This document shows, one piece after another, positions 9,174 to 17,775 of a stretch of DNA of 64,000 nt. The position numbers were made by a program, and so were the translations under genes. Within the stretch, counting starts at the first letter, position 1. Each line of letters opens with the position of its first letter. The DNA comes from Emcibacteraceae bacterium (GTDB taxonomy: Bacteria > Pseudomonadota > Alphaproteobacteria > Sphingomonadales > Emcibacteraceae), in contig JAWKXO010000002.1 in the NCBI GenBank assembly GCA_041396985.1, forward strand, positions 507,501 through 571,500. The letters are read 5' to 3'. Below the pieces are notes generated by a model that was not told the DNA's origin, searched no databases, and saw only the letters and a list, made by a program, of their open reading frames with translations.

Positions 9174-10355
9174 TCAGAAGGCATTGATGCCGGTTTGAAG
9201 CCGGCCGAGGATCAGGGCATGAATATCATGTGTACCTTCATATGTATTGACCGCTTCAAGGTTCATAACATGGCGGATAATATGAAATTCGTCGGCAATC
9301 CCGTTGCCGCCATGCATGTCACGGGCCATGCGTGCTATCTCAAGGGATTTGCCGCAATTGTTGCGTTTCAGAAGTGAAATGGCATCAGGGGATAACATTT
9401 TCTGATCCATTAGTCGCCCTGCCTGCAGACAGGCGTGAAGACCAAGGGTTATTTCCGTCTGCATATCAGCCAGTTTTTTCTGAATCAGTTGATTGGCAGC
9501 AAGCGGCTTACCGAACTGTTTGCGATCAAGTGTATATTGACGCGCCGCATGCCAGCAAAATTCTGCCGCCCCAAGCGAGCCCCAGGCAATACCATAGCGG
9601 GCGTTGGAAAGGCATCCCAAAGGACCCTTCATTCCTTCAACATTCGGCAGCATATTTTCTTTTGGTACAAAAACATCTTCCATAACAATTTCACCGGTGG
9701 TCGAAGCGCGAAGTGAAAATTTTCCCTCTATTTTTGGGGCACTGAGCCCTTTCATTCCTTTTTCAAGTATGAAGCCACGGACTATGCCATTGTCATCTTT
9801 GGCCCAGACCACAAAGATATCGGCAATGGGGCTGTTGGTAATCCACATTTTGCTGCCGTTAAGAATATAACCGCCATCAGTGGCTTTGGCTCTTGTCTGC
9901 ATACTTGAGGGGTCTGATCCTGAATTTGGCTCGGTCAGGCCAAAGCAGCCGATCCATTTAGCACTGGCTAGTTTGGGCAGGTATTTTTCTTTTTGTACTT
10001 CTGAGCCATAGGCATAAATGGGATACATGACGAGCGAGCTTTGCACCGACATGGCGCTTCGATAGCCACTGTCCACCCGCTCGACTTCACGGGCAATCAG
10101 GCCGTATGACACGTAGCCGACACCGGCACAGTCATATCCGTCTATTGTCGGGCCCAAAAATCCCATTTCCCCCATTTTGTTCATCAGGTTTCTGTCAAAA
10201 TGCTCTTGCCTGTTTGCTTCCAGTATGCCGGGCATCAGTTCACTTTGACAAAAAGCAGCCGCTTGGTCACGGATCATGCGTTCTTCTTCATTTAAGGACT
10301 GCTCAAGCAGCAATACATCATCCCACGGGGCTGTTTTCCAGATTGTGGCGCTCAT
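9174..10355 (-). CDS. gcdH: Glutaryl-CoA dehydrogenase
   Basis: This 393-residue flavoprotein oxidatively decarboxylates glutaryl-CoA to crotonyl-CoA in lysine and tryptophan degradation. It has the GLTEPNSGSDPSS motif characteristic of the GCDH branch of acyl-CoA dehydrogenases, the RxQFGxPLAxxQ segment, and the catalytic glutamate (about residue 373) in NTYEGTHDIH. The start at 10355 is preferred over an upstream in-frame codon at 10379, because GGGAGAG lies eight bases before it and the ATG overlaps the adenosyltransferase stop (TAATG). Neighbours are a CoA-transferase downstream and a cobalamin adenosyltransferase upstream. Confidence 0.93.
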   Translation of the reverse strand: MSATIWKTAPWDDVLLLEQSLNEEERMIRDQAAAFCQSELMPGILEANRQEHFDRNLMNKMGEMGFLGPTIDGYDCAGVGYVSYGLIAREVERVDSGYRSAMSVQSSLVMYPIYAYGSEVQKEKYLPKLASAKWIGCFGLTEPNSGSDPSSMQTRAKATDGGYILNGSKMWITNSPIADIFVVWAKDDNGIVRGFILEKGMKGLSAPKIEGKFSLRASTTGEIVMEDVFVPKENMLPNVEGMKGPLGCLSNARYGIAWGSLGAAEFCWHAARQYTLDRKQFGKPLAANQLIQKKLADMQTEITLGLHACLQAGRLMDQKMLSPDAISLLKRNNCGKSLEIARMARDMHGGNGIADEFHIIRHVMNLEAVNTYEGTHDIHALILGRLQTGINAF

Positions 10356-10918
10356 TATCGGTTCTCTCCCGGTATCCAAAGAACATCGTCTTTTCCGTTA
10401 TTATTTGTTTTGCGGCTCATGACAAAAAGATGATCAGAAAGCCTGTTTAAATATTTTATGGCAAGGGGCGATATTTCTTCATTTTCTGCCGCTTTAACCA
10501 GCCATCTTTCGGCACGCCTGACAATGGTTCGTGCCTGATGAAGGTGGGCTGCCGCCGCACTGCCCCCGGGCAGTACAAAAGAATTAAGTGGCGCAATATG
10601 TTCATTCATCTGATCAATTTCAGCTTCCAGCCGATCTATCTGGGTCTGACAAATACGTAGGGCATGCTGCTCATATTTGCTGCCCTTGGGCAAAGACACA
10701 TCCGCACCAAGATCAAATAGATCATTTTGAATGCGAGAAAGCATCTGGTCATTTACGTCTTCAGTATATAGCCGTGCCAGGCCGATAGCTGCATTACTTT
10801 CATCAATGCTGCCATAGGCTTCAATACGGGGGATATATTTTTTGGCACGGCTGCCGTCCGTAAGGGATGTTTCGCCGCTGTCCCCACCTCGGGTGTATAT
10901 TTTATCAAGTTTAACCAT
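10355..10918 (-). CDS. pduO: Cob(I)alamin adenosyltransferase, PduO type
   Basis: This 187-residue protein adenosylates cob(I)alamin with ATP to give adenosylcobalamin. It shows the N-terminal PduO signature YTRGGDSGETSLTDG (the ATP-binding T-x2-G-D-x-G-x-T) and a conserved IEAYGSIDESNAAIGLAR segment. Later motifs include FVLPGG, and ARTIVRRAER near residue 130. Size fits the family. A cobalamin-dependent methylmalonyl-CoA mutase at 51880-54018 is a likely client. The gene sits between a small membrane protein and gcdH with no gaps, so it is co-transcribed with them. Confidence 0.93.
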   Translation of the reverse strand: MVKLDKIYTRGGDSGETSLTDGSRAKKYIPRIEAYGSIDESNAAIGLARLYTEDVNDQMLSRIQNDLFDLGADVSLPKGSKYEQHALRICQTQIDRLEAEIDQMNEHIAPLNSFVLPGGSAAAAHLHQARTIVRRAERWLVKAAENEEISPLAIKYLNRLSDHLFVMSRKTNNNGKDDVLWIPGENR

Positions 10919-11107
10919 CTATCTGCTTAACCATAAATAGAGGGCAATCAACATTACGGTAATAAATTGTGATAAAACCCTAAAGCGCATCATCATGTTG
11001 CTTTTTTTGCCATTGTCATCAGTTTTAGTCATTGTGAAAACACCGGCAAACATAATACCAATGGTTATAGCAACGCTGATGGCTATGATTATTTTCAGAA
11101 TATCCAT
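10919..11107 (-). CDS. Twin-transmembrane-helix small protein (HIG1-like)
   Basis: This 62-residue protein is made of two hydrophobic helices around a short polar loop (TKTDDNGKKSN). It resembles the 'twin transmembrane helix small protein' family of Alphaproteobacteria, which is related to HIG1-domain proteins associated with respiratory complexes. The ATG at 11107 has GGGACAG upstream and is preferred to the longer frame at 11140. The gene abuts the adenosyltransferase start directly. Function is unproven. Confidence 0.75.
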   Translation of the reverse strand: MDILKIIIAISVAITIGIMFAGVFTMTKTDDNGKKSNMMMRFRVLSQFITVMLIALYLWLSR

Positions 11108-11186
11108 AATTCTGTCCCTGCTGATTAAAATATACTTCACTATAAGCGATCATTTGTGAATATCTAGCGTTTCTTTTGACTATTTC

Positions 11187-12032
11187 TTATTCGTTTTTTG
11201 CTTTGGGTATTATGGCAAAGACCCTTGCCGGGAAGCCGTCACCAGCTTTTGGCAATGCCCATGTTGCGACAATAAAGGCACCCCACTGAGGCACCATATC
11301 AAGGGCTTTCATATTTTCAATCTGATATTTGTTTTGTGACAGAAAATAGGTCTCTAGCGGATAGTTGCCATCTGCCGCCAGTTTTCCAGTATCCGTATCC
11401 ATAGTTTCGTGACCGATGGCTGTGACGTTGCGTTGTTCCGCCAGATATTTTAGTACCTCCATGCTCCAGCCTGGAGAATGGCTTGTTCCATTTTCGTCCC
11501 AATTTCTGATCAGGTCTGTATTTGGCCATCTTTTTGACCAGTCTGTCCGAAGCGCAACAAATGTTTTTTCCGGAATAGGTCCATAAATATTTTCCCATTC
11601 TCGTACATCCTCCATTGAAACCTGATAATCCGGATTTGCCGCCACTTTTTCATGAACATCAATGACAACGAGCGGCAATATCATTTCATTAAGTTCTATC
11701 TCCTCCAAAGTTCTTAAGCCCTTAATAAAATGTATGGGTGGGTCAACATGGGTACCCCACTGACCGGGAAAACTGTATCGATGAATTGACCCAGTACCGT
11801 TCATAATACCTTCACCGGGAGTATGACTAAGCAAGGTTTCTATTTTTGCTGCCTCCGGACCGGGTCCATTGGGAATATTCGTGTCCAAAATTTGGGTTAG
11901 GTCAATATAGGTTGCATTCGCGAGTATATTCGCAAAAATTTCTGATCTTTGTTCACTGGTATTTTTTATCGCCAGCATATATCCGGCAATCGCTGCGATC
12001 ATTACGTAAGCCGTGTTACGGAAATTTTTCAT
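11187..12032 (-). CDS. Cyclase-family metal-dependent hydrolase with N-terminal membrane anchor or signal
   Basis: This 281-residue protein belongs to the 'putative cyclase' family that includes kynurenine formamidase. The metal-binding signature appears as WGTHVDPPIHF near residue 95 (H-x-D-x3-H). GHETMDTDTG near residue 210 matches a second conserved block. The first 23 residues form a hydrophobic helix (AYVMIAAIAGYMLAI), so the enzyme is either exported or anchored, which is unusual for a formamidase. GGAGAGG precedes the ATG. Neighbouring gcdH could suggest tryptophan degradation, but the gene is separated from it by a gap of about 80 bases. Substrate unknown. Confidence 0.8.
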   Translation of the reverse strand: MKNFRNTAYVMIAAIAGYMLAIKNTSEQRSEIFANILANATYIDLTQILDTNIPNGPGPEAAKIETLLSHTPGEGIMNGTGSIHRYSFPGQWGTHVDPPIHFIKGLRTLEEIELNEMILPLVVIDVHEKVAANPDYQVSMEDVREWENIYGPIPEKTFVALRTDWSKRWPNTDLIRNWDENGTSHSPGWSMEVLKYLAEQRNVTAIGHETMDTDTGKLAADGNYPLETYFLSQNKYQIENMKALDMVPQWGAFIVATWALPKAGDGFPARVFAIIPKAKNE

Positions 12033-12160
12033 GATACCTCTCCAAACTATTATTTAATTTACACGTAAACTAAATATAAATAAAGTCATATCGGGGTTAG
12101 ATGTGGTCTTTTAAGTCAAAGTCTGTAATATTAATTTTAAGCAATTTATAGGGGAGCATG

Positions 12161-13879
12161 ATGAGAAAAATTTTATTTAATTTATGGTTTTCATTGGGGT
12201 TGATTGCTTCGGCACATGCCAATGATAATATTTCTATTTCTGTTGATTTTCCTGCCTCTCTCGGAGAAAAGCAGGATGGTAGGCTGCTGGTAATGCTGTC
12301 AAATAATGATCAAAGTGAACCACGTTTCCAGATTAATTCGGGGCCAAATGGTCAGCTTATTTTTGGGTTGGACGTCAAGAACTGGCAACCGGGCACAGCT
12401 ATAACAGTGGACAATCAAATCTATGGTTACCCTTTTCAAAGTTTGCGTGACGTTCCTGCAGGAGACTATTATGTTCAGGCGGTGATTAATCGGTATAAGG
12501 ATTTTCATCTGGCTAACGGAAAAACCGTTTCCCTGCCGCCGGATAGGGGTGAGGGTCAGCAATGGAACAGAAAACCGGGTAATTTTTATAGTAAGCCCCA
12601 AAAGGTAACAATTTCGGAAAATGGTGTTCAGACTATTAAAATAACAATGGATCAGAAGATTGCGCCGATTGTGCCTCCCAGGGATACAAAATATATCAAA
12701 CATATAAAAATGAAGAGTAAAATGCTCAGTGAATTCTGGGGTGAGGATGTGGAACTTGGCGCTCATGTTCTGCTTCCAGAAGGATTTGAAAAACATCCGG
12801 AAGCAAAATATCCGTTGATGATTTTTCATGGGCATTTTCCGTCCGATTTTGGCGGCTTCAGTGAAACCCCGCCGGACCCGAATATGAAGCCAACCTATAG
12901 CGCACGGTTTGATTGGGATGGCTATAATATTTATCAGGCACAGGCGGCCTATGATTTTTATAAAAAATGGATCAGTGAAACTTTCCCCCGCTTTATTATT
13001 ATCGAAATACAGCACCCAACCCCCTATTATGATGACAGCTATGCTGTTAATTCGGCTAGTCAGGGACCATATGGGGATGCGATCACTTACGAACTAATTC
13101 CCTATATTGAAAAGAAATTCAGGGGAATAGGGGAAGGTTGGGCCCGTTTTACCTATGGCGGGTCAACCGGCGGTTGGGAAGCACTGGCCGTACAGGTTTT
13201 CTATCCTGATGAATATAATGGGTCATTTGCGGCCTGTCCGGATCCGATTGATTTCAGGGCCTATACACCGCTGAATATCTATAAGGATAAAAACGCCTAT
13301 TATTATGATGCGGATTATAAAAAAGTCCCACGACCCGGTCACCGTGACTATCTTGGTAATGTCAGTTACGGGATTGTTGATGATAATCTGCTTGAAGCGG
13401 TGCTGGGAAGCAAAAGCCGCAGCGGTGGGCAGTATGATATCTGGGAGGCGACCTATTCACCGATGGGTGAAGACGGATACCCGGTGCGGCTCTGGGATAA
13501 AAAAACCGGAGAGATTAATCATGAAGTGGCCGAATACTGGCGGGAAAATTATGATCTTCGTTATATTATGGAGCGGGACTGGAAAACGCTAGGGCCCAAA
13601 TTAAAAGGCAAGCTTCATATTTATGTCGGTGATATGGATAATTATTATTTGAATAATGCAGTATACCTGACGGAAGGCTTTCTTGAAAAAACGAAGTCGC
13701 CTTATTATGCAGGTGAGGTGGATTACGGCGATCGGGCTGAACATTGCTGGAACGGTGATCAGATTAACCCCAACGGGGTCAGCCGCCTGAATTATAATTT
13801 CATGTATCTGGATAAAATTTTAAAAAGAATTGCCGAGAGTGCACCGGAAGGGGCGGACCTGACAAGTTGGCGATATTAA
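12161..13879 (+). CDS. Secreted putative esterase (alpha/beta-hydrolase)
   Basis: This protein of about 572 residues has a signal peptide ending in SAHA-NDN. Residues 20-160 are beta-rich with no motif I recognise. An esterase-D/enterochelin-esterase-like hydrolase domain runs from about residue 190 onward: LPEGF, then YPLMIFHGHFP, then the nucleophile motif TYGGSTGGWEALA (G-x-S-x-G), then HIYVGDMDNYY and a late AEHCW that may supply the histidine. The start could be ATG 12158 or 12161; the latter gives better spacing from GGGGAG. It heads a run with the AlaX and SnoaL-like genes. Substrate unknown. Confidence 0.75.
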   Translation: MRKILFNLWFSLGLIASAHANDNISISVDFPASLGEKQDGRLLVMLSNNDQSEPRFQINSGPNGQLIFGLDVKNWQPGTAITVDNQIYGYPFQSLRDVPAGDYYVQAVINRYKDFHLANGKTVSLPPDRGEGQQWNRKPGNFYSKPQKVTISENGVQTIKITMDQKIAPIVPPRDTKYIKHIKMKSKMLSEFWGEDVELGAHVLLPEGFEKHPEAKYPLMIFHGHFPSDFGGFSETPPDPNMKPTYSARFDWDGYNIYQAQAAYDFYKKWISETFPRFIIIEIQHPTPYYDDSYAVNSASQGPYGDAITYELIPYIEKKFRGIGEGWARFTYGGSTGGWEALAVQVFYPDEYNGSFAACPDPIDFRAYTPLNIYKDKNAYYYDADYKKVPRPGHRDYLGNVSYGIVDDNLLEAVLGSKSRSGGQYDIWEATYSPMGEDGYPVRLWDKKTGEINHEVAEYWRENYDLRYIMERDWKTLGPKLKGKLHIYVGDMDNYYLNNAVYLTEGFLEKTKSPYYAGEVDYGDRAEHCWNGDQINPNGVSRLNYNFMYLDKILKRIAESAPEGADLTSWRY

Positions 13880-13893
13880 GGAGAGCAGAATAA

Positions 13894-14607
13894 ATGACGG
13901 AAGAATTATTCCGCGAAGACGCATACTTAAAATCATGTGACGCGCAGGTTTTAAAAATAAATGACCTTGGCGGTATTATCCTTGACCGGACGGTTTTTTA
14001 TCCGACCGGCGGCGGACAGCCGGGTGATAGTGGCCAGCTTACTTTTGGGAAAAGAGAGGTGAGAATTGTCACCACTGTTTATGACCGGGATAGTGGTGAA
14101 ATTGTCCATGTTCCAGCGGAAGGACAGGAATTGCCGGGTGAAGGCAGCAGTGTTTCTGCAGAAATTGACTGGGATCGCCGTTATCTTCATATGCGGATGC
14201 ATACGGGGCTCCACCTTCTGTGTGCATCTGTTCCCTGTGGTGTTACCGGCGGGCAGATTGGCGCTGATAAAAGCAGGCTTGATTTTGATATTGGCGATAT
14301 GACGCTGGACAAGGACGAAATTACCCAAAAGCTAAACGACTTTCAAAGCGGCAATCACGAAGTAACATCATTCTGGATTACCGATGAGGAAATGGATGAA
14401 AATCCTGATCTGGTCCGCACCATGTCAGTAAAACCGCCAAGAAAAGGGGGGCGGGTCCGCCTGATGAAAGTTGGCGATGCTGTTGATCTACAGCCATGCG
14501 GGGGAACACATGTTAAAAATACGTCTGAAATCGGTCGGTTATCCGTTTCAAAAATTGAAAATAAGGGTAAGCATAATCGCCGTGTCAATATCGTATTTGA
14601 GGAATAG
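13894..14607 (+). CDS. alaX: Alanyl-tRNA editing protein AlaX
   Basis: This 237-residue free-standing editing protein hydrolyses Ser- or Gly-mischarged tRNA-Ala. The second half has the zinc site of the AlaRS editing domain: HMRMHTGLHLL (H-x3-H) and QPCGGTHVKNTSEIG (C-x3-H). The N-terminus carries DRTVFYPTGGGQPGDSG, the barrel domain seen in medium-length AlaX. A good ribosome site (GGAGAG) precedes the ATG, 14 bases after the esterase stop. There is no AlaRS catalytic domain. High confidence in family. Confidence 0.92.
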   Translation: MTEELFREDAYLKSCDAQVLKINDLGGIILDRTVFYPTGGGQPGDSGQLTFGKREVRIVTTVYDRDSGEIVHVPAEGQELPGEGSSVSAEIDWDRRYLHMRMHTGLHLLCASVPCGVTGGQIGADKSRLDFDIGDMTLDKDEITQKLNDFQSGNHEVTSFWITDEEMDENPDLVRTMSVKPPRKGGRVRLMKVGDAVDLQPCGGTHVKNTSEIGRLSVSKIENKGKHNRRVNIVFEE

Positions 14608-14617
14608 GAAGAAAAAA

Positions 14618-15121
14618 ATGAGAAATTTTTTATTTGGTTTTTTAACGGTGCTGTTATTGACTTCGCCGGCACTGTCACAAAATTTTCCGGCGGAGGAAAA
14701 GGCAATCATTGCAGTGCTTGATGATTTTCATGATGCGGCGGCCAAGGCGGATAAAGATCGCTATCTTGGCCATTTTACCGATGATGGGGTATTCCTTGGC
14801 ACGGATGAATGGGAACGCTGGCCGTTAAAGCCGGAATTTACCGATTACGTAGCCATGCGCTTTGCAAAAGGCGGCTGGTCATATCATTCGGAAAATAAAA
14901 AAATATCCTTTTCCAAGGATGGAAGTATCGCATGGTTCGATGAAACCAGTATTTCAAACAGAAATGGTGGTCGTTTTCGCGGCTCCGGAGTGCTGGAAAA
15001 AGTGAACGGCGAATGGAAAGTGGCCCAGTATGTTTTAAGTTTTCTGGTATATAATGAAGTCGGCGGTGAGGTCGGAAAAATCATTGCCGATGAAAAAGCC
15101 AAACGAGACGCTCAAAATTAA
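14618..15121 (+). CDS. Exported SnoaL/NTF2-like protein
   Basis: This 167-residue protein starts at ATG 14618, chosen because GGAATAGGAAG lies upstream and a classic signal peptide follows (FLTVLLLTSPALS-QNF). The mature part fits a SnoaL-like/DUF4440 fold: a helical start (EEKAIIAVLDDFHDAAAKAD), GHFTDDGVFLGTDEWERWP, then a strand-rich end with GVLEKVNGEWKVAQYVLSF. Members of this fold bind small molecules or isomerise them; the role here is unknown. The frame extends upstream to 14471, but that part overlaps alaX. The stop shares TTAA with the convergent GluQRS gene. Confidence 0.75.
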   Translation: MRNFLFGFLTVLLLTSPALSQNFPAEEKAIIAVLDDFHDAAAKADKDRYLGHFTDDGVFLGTDEWERWPLKPEFTDYVAMRFAKGGWSYHSENKKISFSKDGSIAWFDETSISNRNGGRFRGSGVLEKVNGEWKVAQYVLSFLVYNEVGGEVGKIIADEKAKRDAQN

Positions 15122-15990
15122 AGATAGTTTTTAATCAGATCATCAATTTCTTCGGGAACTACACCGCTTTCCCTGAAGGACCTGATTGTGAATGATTTTT
15201 CTCTTTTTGAAAATTTTGTACCTTCTTTTGATTTAAGCAATGCATGATGATTATAAAATGGTGTATTCAGCTTTAGAAGATGCTGCAAAAGCCTGTGAAT
15301 ATGGCTGGCATAAAAGAGGTCTTCACCGCGGATCACGTGGCTGATCTTCTGAATATGATCATCAATAACAACGGAAAGGTGATAACTGGTTGGAAAATCC
15401 TTTCTTGCCAACACAACATCGCCAAGAATTTCCGGGCAAGCTTTCTGCTTGCCCATTGATAAATCAGTCCAATAGAGCGGAGCTTCTAGCATTGAAAGCG
15501 CTTTTTCCATATCAATGCGCATAGCATGGGGGATGCCTTCGGCCAATTTTTGGGCGCGTTTATCTGAGCTTAAATTTTTACAGATGCCCGGGTAAATCAG
15601 CCCTTCCGGGCCGAATGCGGACTTCAGGTGCGGTGCGCGGCTGCTTTCTTCAATCTCTTGCCTTATATCCTTACGGGTGCAGAAACAGGGATATAATAAT
15701 CCCATATCATCAAGTTTTTTAAGAGCCTGCTGATAATCATCAAAATGGTCTGACTGTCGTCTTACCGGGTTTTCCCACTTAAGACCTAACCAGTTCAGAT
15801 CTTCATAAATTAGGACCTCATAGTCCTTTTTACAGCGTCCTAAATCAATATCCTCAATCCGCAGGATAAACGGGCCTCCATGTTTTTTTGCAAAATCATA
15901 ATTAAGCTTAGCGCTAAAGGCATGGCCCAGATGCAGCTCACCGCTCGGGCTTGGGGCAAATCGGGTGATGATTTTATCAGTTTGCGTCAT
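15118..15990 (-). CDS. gluQ: Glutamyl-Q tRNA(Asp) synthetase
   Basis: This 290-residue truncated GluRS paralogue attaches glutamate to queuosine at position 34 of tRNA-Asp. It has the class I motif RFAPSPSGELHLGHA (HIGH equivalent HLGH) and the KMSKS equivalent GTKFSKRE near the C-terminus. The zinc site is partly visible as PCFCTRKDI followed by IYPGIC. It lacks the anticodon-binding domain of GluRS, which defines the family. I start at ATG 15990 with AAAGG upstream. An in-frame extension to 16116 would overlap the divergent esterase gene and has no homology-like sequence. Confidence 0.92.
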   Translation of the reverse strand: MTQTDKIITRFAPSPSGELHLGHAFSAKLNYDFAKKHGGPFILRIEDIDLGRCKKDYEVLIYEDLNWLGLKWENPVRRQSDHFDDYQQALKKLDDMGLLYPCFCTRKDIRQEIEESSRAPHLKSAFGPEGLIYPGICKNLSSDKRAQKLAEGIPHAMRIDMEKALSMLEAPLYWTDLSMGKQKACPEILGDVVLARKDFPTSYHLSVVIDDHIQKISHVIRGEDLFYASHIHRLLQHLLKLNTPFYNHHALLKSKEGTKFSKREKSFTIRSFRESGVVPEEIDDLIKNYL

Positions 15991-16045
15991 TGAAACCTTT
16001 ACTATAAAACGGAATTCAATTTTATTTTTAGAAAGTAGTGTGACA

Positions 16046-16696
16046 ATGAGCGAATTACCAGTGCTAAATGGCCCAAGGGTCGAACCAGAAAACGGCAACC
16101 CTGATAAACTGGTCATTTTATGTCACGGCTATGGCTCGAACGGGGATGACCTGATCGGCCTTGTCCCGCATTTAAGACACGCAATGCCAAATGCCGTTTA
16201 TATTTCACCAAACGCCCCTGAACTTTGTTACGGTGCCCCAAACGGTTATCAGTGGTTTGCTTTAAGCACATTAAGCCGTGAAGAACGATTGGTCGGCACA
16301 TTGAAAGCGACGCCAATCCTTGATCATTTTATTGATCAGGAGCTTAAACGATACGGGCTGGAAAACAAGGATCTGGTCTTGATCGGCTTTTCACAAGGCA
16401 CAATGATGGCGCTTCATGTAGGGCTTAGACGAAAATCGGATATTGCCGGGATCATTGGTTTTTCCGGTGCAATGACGCTGCCGGAAAACTGGAAAAATGA
16501 AATTACGTCAAAACCGCCTGTGGTGCTTATTCACGGGGATATGGATAATGTGGTACCTGTTGAAATGATGCATCAGGCCTTTATTGCTCTGAAAGATGTA
16601 GGGATAAATGTCGAGAGCCATGTTTCGCCGGGGATTATGCATTCTATCGGTCCGGACGGCCTTCAGAAAGCCCTTGAATTTCTGGCTAAACTTTAA
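16046..16696 (+). CDS. Phospholipase/carboxylesterase family alpha/beta-hydrolase
   Basis: This 216-residue cytoplasmic serine hydrolase has the order expected for the carboxylesterase 2 family: LVILCHGYGSNGDDL (oxyanion region), nucleophile in IGFSQGTMMAL, aspartate in IHGDMDNVVPVEMM, and histidine in PGIMHSIGPDGL. Length matches the family. The start at 16046 fits the homologous N-terminus; longer versions run back into the divergent GluQRS gene. The two genes have only about 55 bases between them. Natural substrate unknown. Confidence 0.87.
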   Translation: MSELPVLNGPRVEPENGNPDKLVILCHGYGSNGDDLIGLVPHLRHAMPNAVYISPNAPELCYGAPNGYQWFALSTLSREERLVGTLKATPILDHFIDQELKRYGLENKDLVLIGFSQGTMMALHVGLRRKSDIAGIIGFSGAMTLPENWKNEITSKPPVVLIHGDMDNVVPVEMMHQAFIALKDVGINVESHVSPGIMHSIGPDGLQKALEFLAKL

Positions 16697-16702
16697 ATCT
16701 TC

Positions 16703-17257
16703 TTAAATACGCTCGGCGACTTTTATAACTGCTTTTACGCCGAGTTTAATCGCCCCGTAAAGAAGGCCATGTCCCGGCGTTTCCTGAGCACCATTATCAA
16801 TGGCAATTTGCTTATGCTCAACCTCTTCCTGTCGGAATTTTTCTAAGGTTTCCGCTAGGGAGCTATCTTCCTCGCCAAGACTTTCGATCTGTTCAGCATA
16901 ATGCTTGTCGATCACTTCCTCGACTGCCTCGGTGCACGCCATTGCCGCTTTTGTTCCCAGTAGCGCGGTACCCGCCCCCAAAGCAAACCCGGCCATATGC
17001 CATAAGGGTGTGATCATGGTCGGACGGGCATTATAGTCCCGGATTAGTCTGTTAAACCTCTCCAGATGCACATCTTCCTGGTCTTTCATGTGTTTTATCG
17101 TGTCTGACATGGGGTGATTGTCCCCGAATACGGTCAGCTGTCCTTCGTAAATGCGCACGGCACCATATTCCCCGGCATGATCAACACGGATGATCCGGTC
17201 AAGCAGTGCTTCCCTGCTTAGTGGTTTTGGAACATGTTTTCCTTTCAGTTTGCTCAT
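16703..17257 (-). CDS. coq7: Demethoxyubiquinone hydroxylase Coq7
   Basis: This 184-residue di-iron hydroxylase carries out the penultimate step of ubiquinone synthesis. Iron ligands are visible in IIRVDHAGEYGAVRIYEGQ, the E-x2-H motif QEDVHLERFNRLI, CTEAVEEVIDKHYAEQI and QEEVEHKQIA. Its ATG overlaps the dsbB stop (ATGA at 17254-17257). The yqaA-dsbB-coq7 order is a recurring alphaproteobacterial arrangement. Ubiquinone fits the aerobic respiratory lifestyle implied elsewhere in the window. Confidence 0.95.
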   Translation of the reverse strand: MSKLKGKHVPKPLSREALLDRIIRVDHAGEYGAVRIYEGQLTVFGDNHPMSDTIKHMKDQEDVHLERFNRLIRDYNARPTMITPLWHMAGFALGAGTALLGTKAAMACTEAVEEVIDKHYAEQIESLGEEDSSLAETLEKFRQEEVEHKQIAIDNGAQETPGHGLLYGAIKLGVKAVIKVAERI

Positions 17258-17772
17258 TTCTGAAAATCCTTTCTGACACTGATCACCAACATAATAGTCA
17301 GGATAAGCGAGATAAGAAAATTATAGCCAGCCATGGATATGCCAAACAAATCCCAGGGAATATCATCACAGCGGATTAGCGGTGCCGCCTGAAGCTGATT
17401 GAAGAAATCAGCAGCCGACATGGCGTCCCCGCCGGTTGTAATAGTGCAGCTTTCCGGGCCTTCCCACCATTTTTGCTCAACCCCGGCGTGATAACCAGAA
17501 TACCCGACACTGACCAAATAGGAAAAAAGGGTCATAAGCTTAAAGCGTAGCCATTTTATGTTATTCTGCTTTTTAAGATAAAGAGCAAAACCGGCAAAGA
17601 TAATAACCGCCATATGGGCATAGCGCTGTGGCCAACAGAGATCACAGGGATAAAGTCCGCCGATATATTCAAACCCATAAGCGCCGCTCAGCATAAAAAC
17701 GGATGCGAAAAGCGAAAGTTCTACTATGTTATTTAGTGCATAGTTCCAAAGGGATGCGATTTTTTCCATCAT
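17254..17772 (-). CDS. dsbB: Disulfide bond formation protein B
   Basis: This 172-residue inner-membrane protein has four hydrophobic helices and the two periplasmic cysteine pairs of DsbB. The quinone-proximal pair is in YPCDLCWPQRYAHM near residue 43; the second pair is ESCTITTGG and IRCDDIPW near residues 108 and 131. It reoxidises DsbA using ubiquinone, which makes the overlap with coq7 functionally sensible. The start is one of two adjacent ATGs and has a weak ribosome site. Confidence 0.9.
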   Translation of the reverse strand: MMEKIASLWNYALNNIVELSLFASVFMLSGAYGFEYIGGLYPCDLCWPQRYAHMAVIIFAGFALYLKKQNNIKWLRFKLMTLFSYLVSVGYSGYHAGVEQKWWEGPESCTITTGGDAMSAADFFNQLQAAPLIRCDDIPWDLFGISMAGYNFLISLILTIMLVISVRKDFQK

Positions 17773-17775
17773 GCT

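Noticed and set aside
12299..13015. Minus-strand 238-codon frame inside the secreted esterase gene
   Set aside because: It lies wholly antisense to a gene with signal peptide and catalytic motif, has no ribosome site, and its translation is rich in improbable residue runs.
15990..16116. N-terminal extension of GluQRS
   Set aside because: It would overlap the divergent carboxylesterase and lacks sequence typical of the family.
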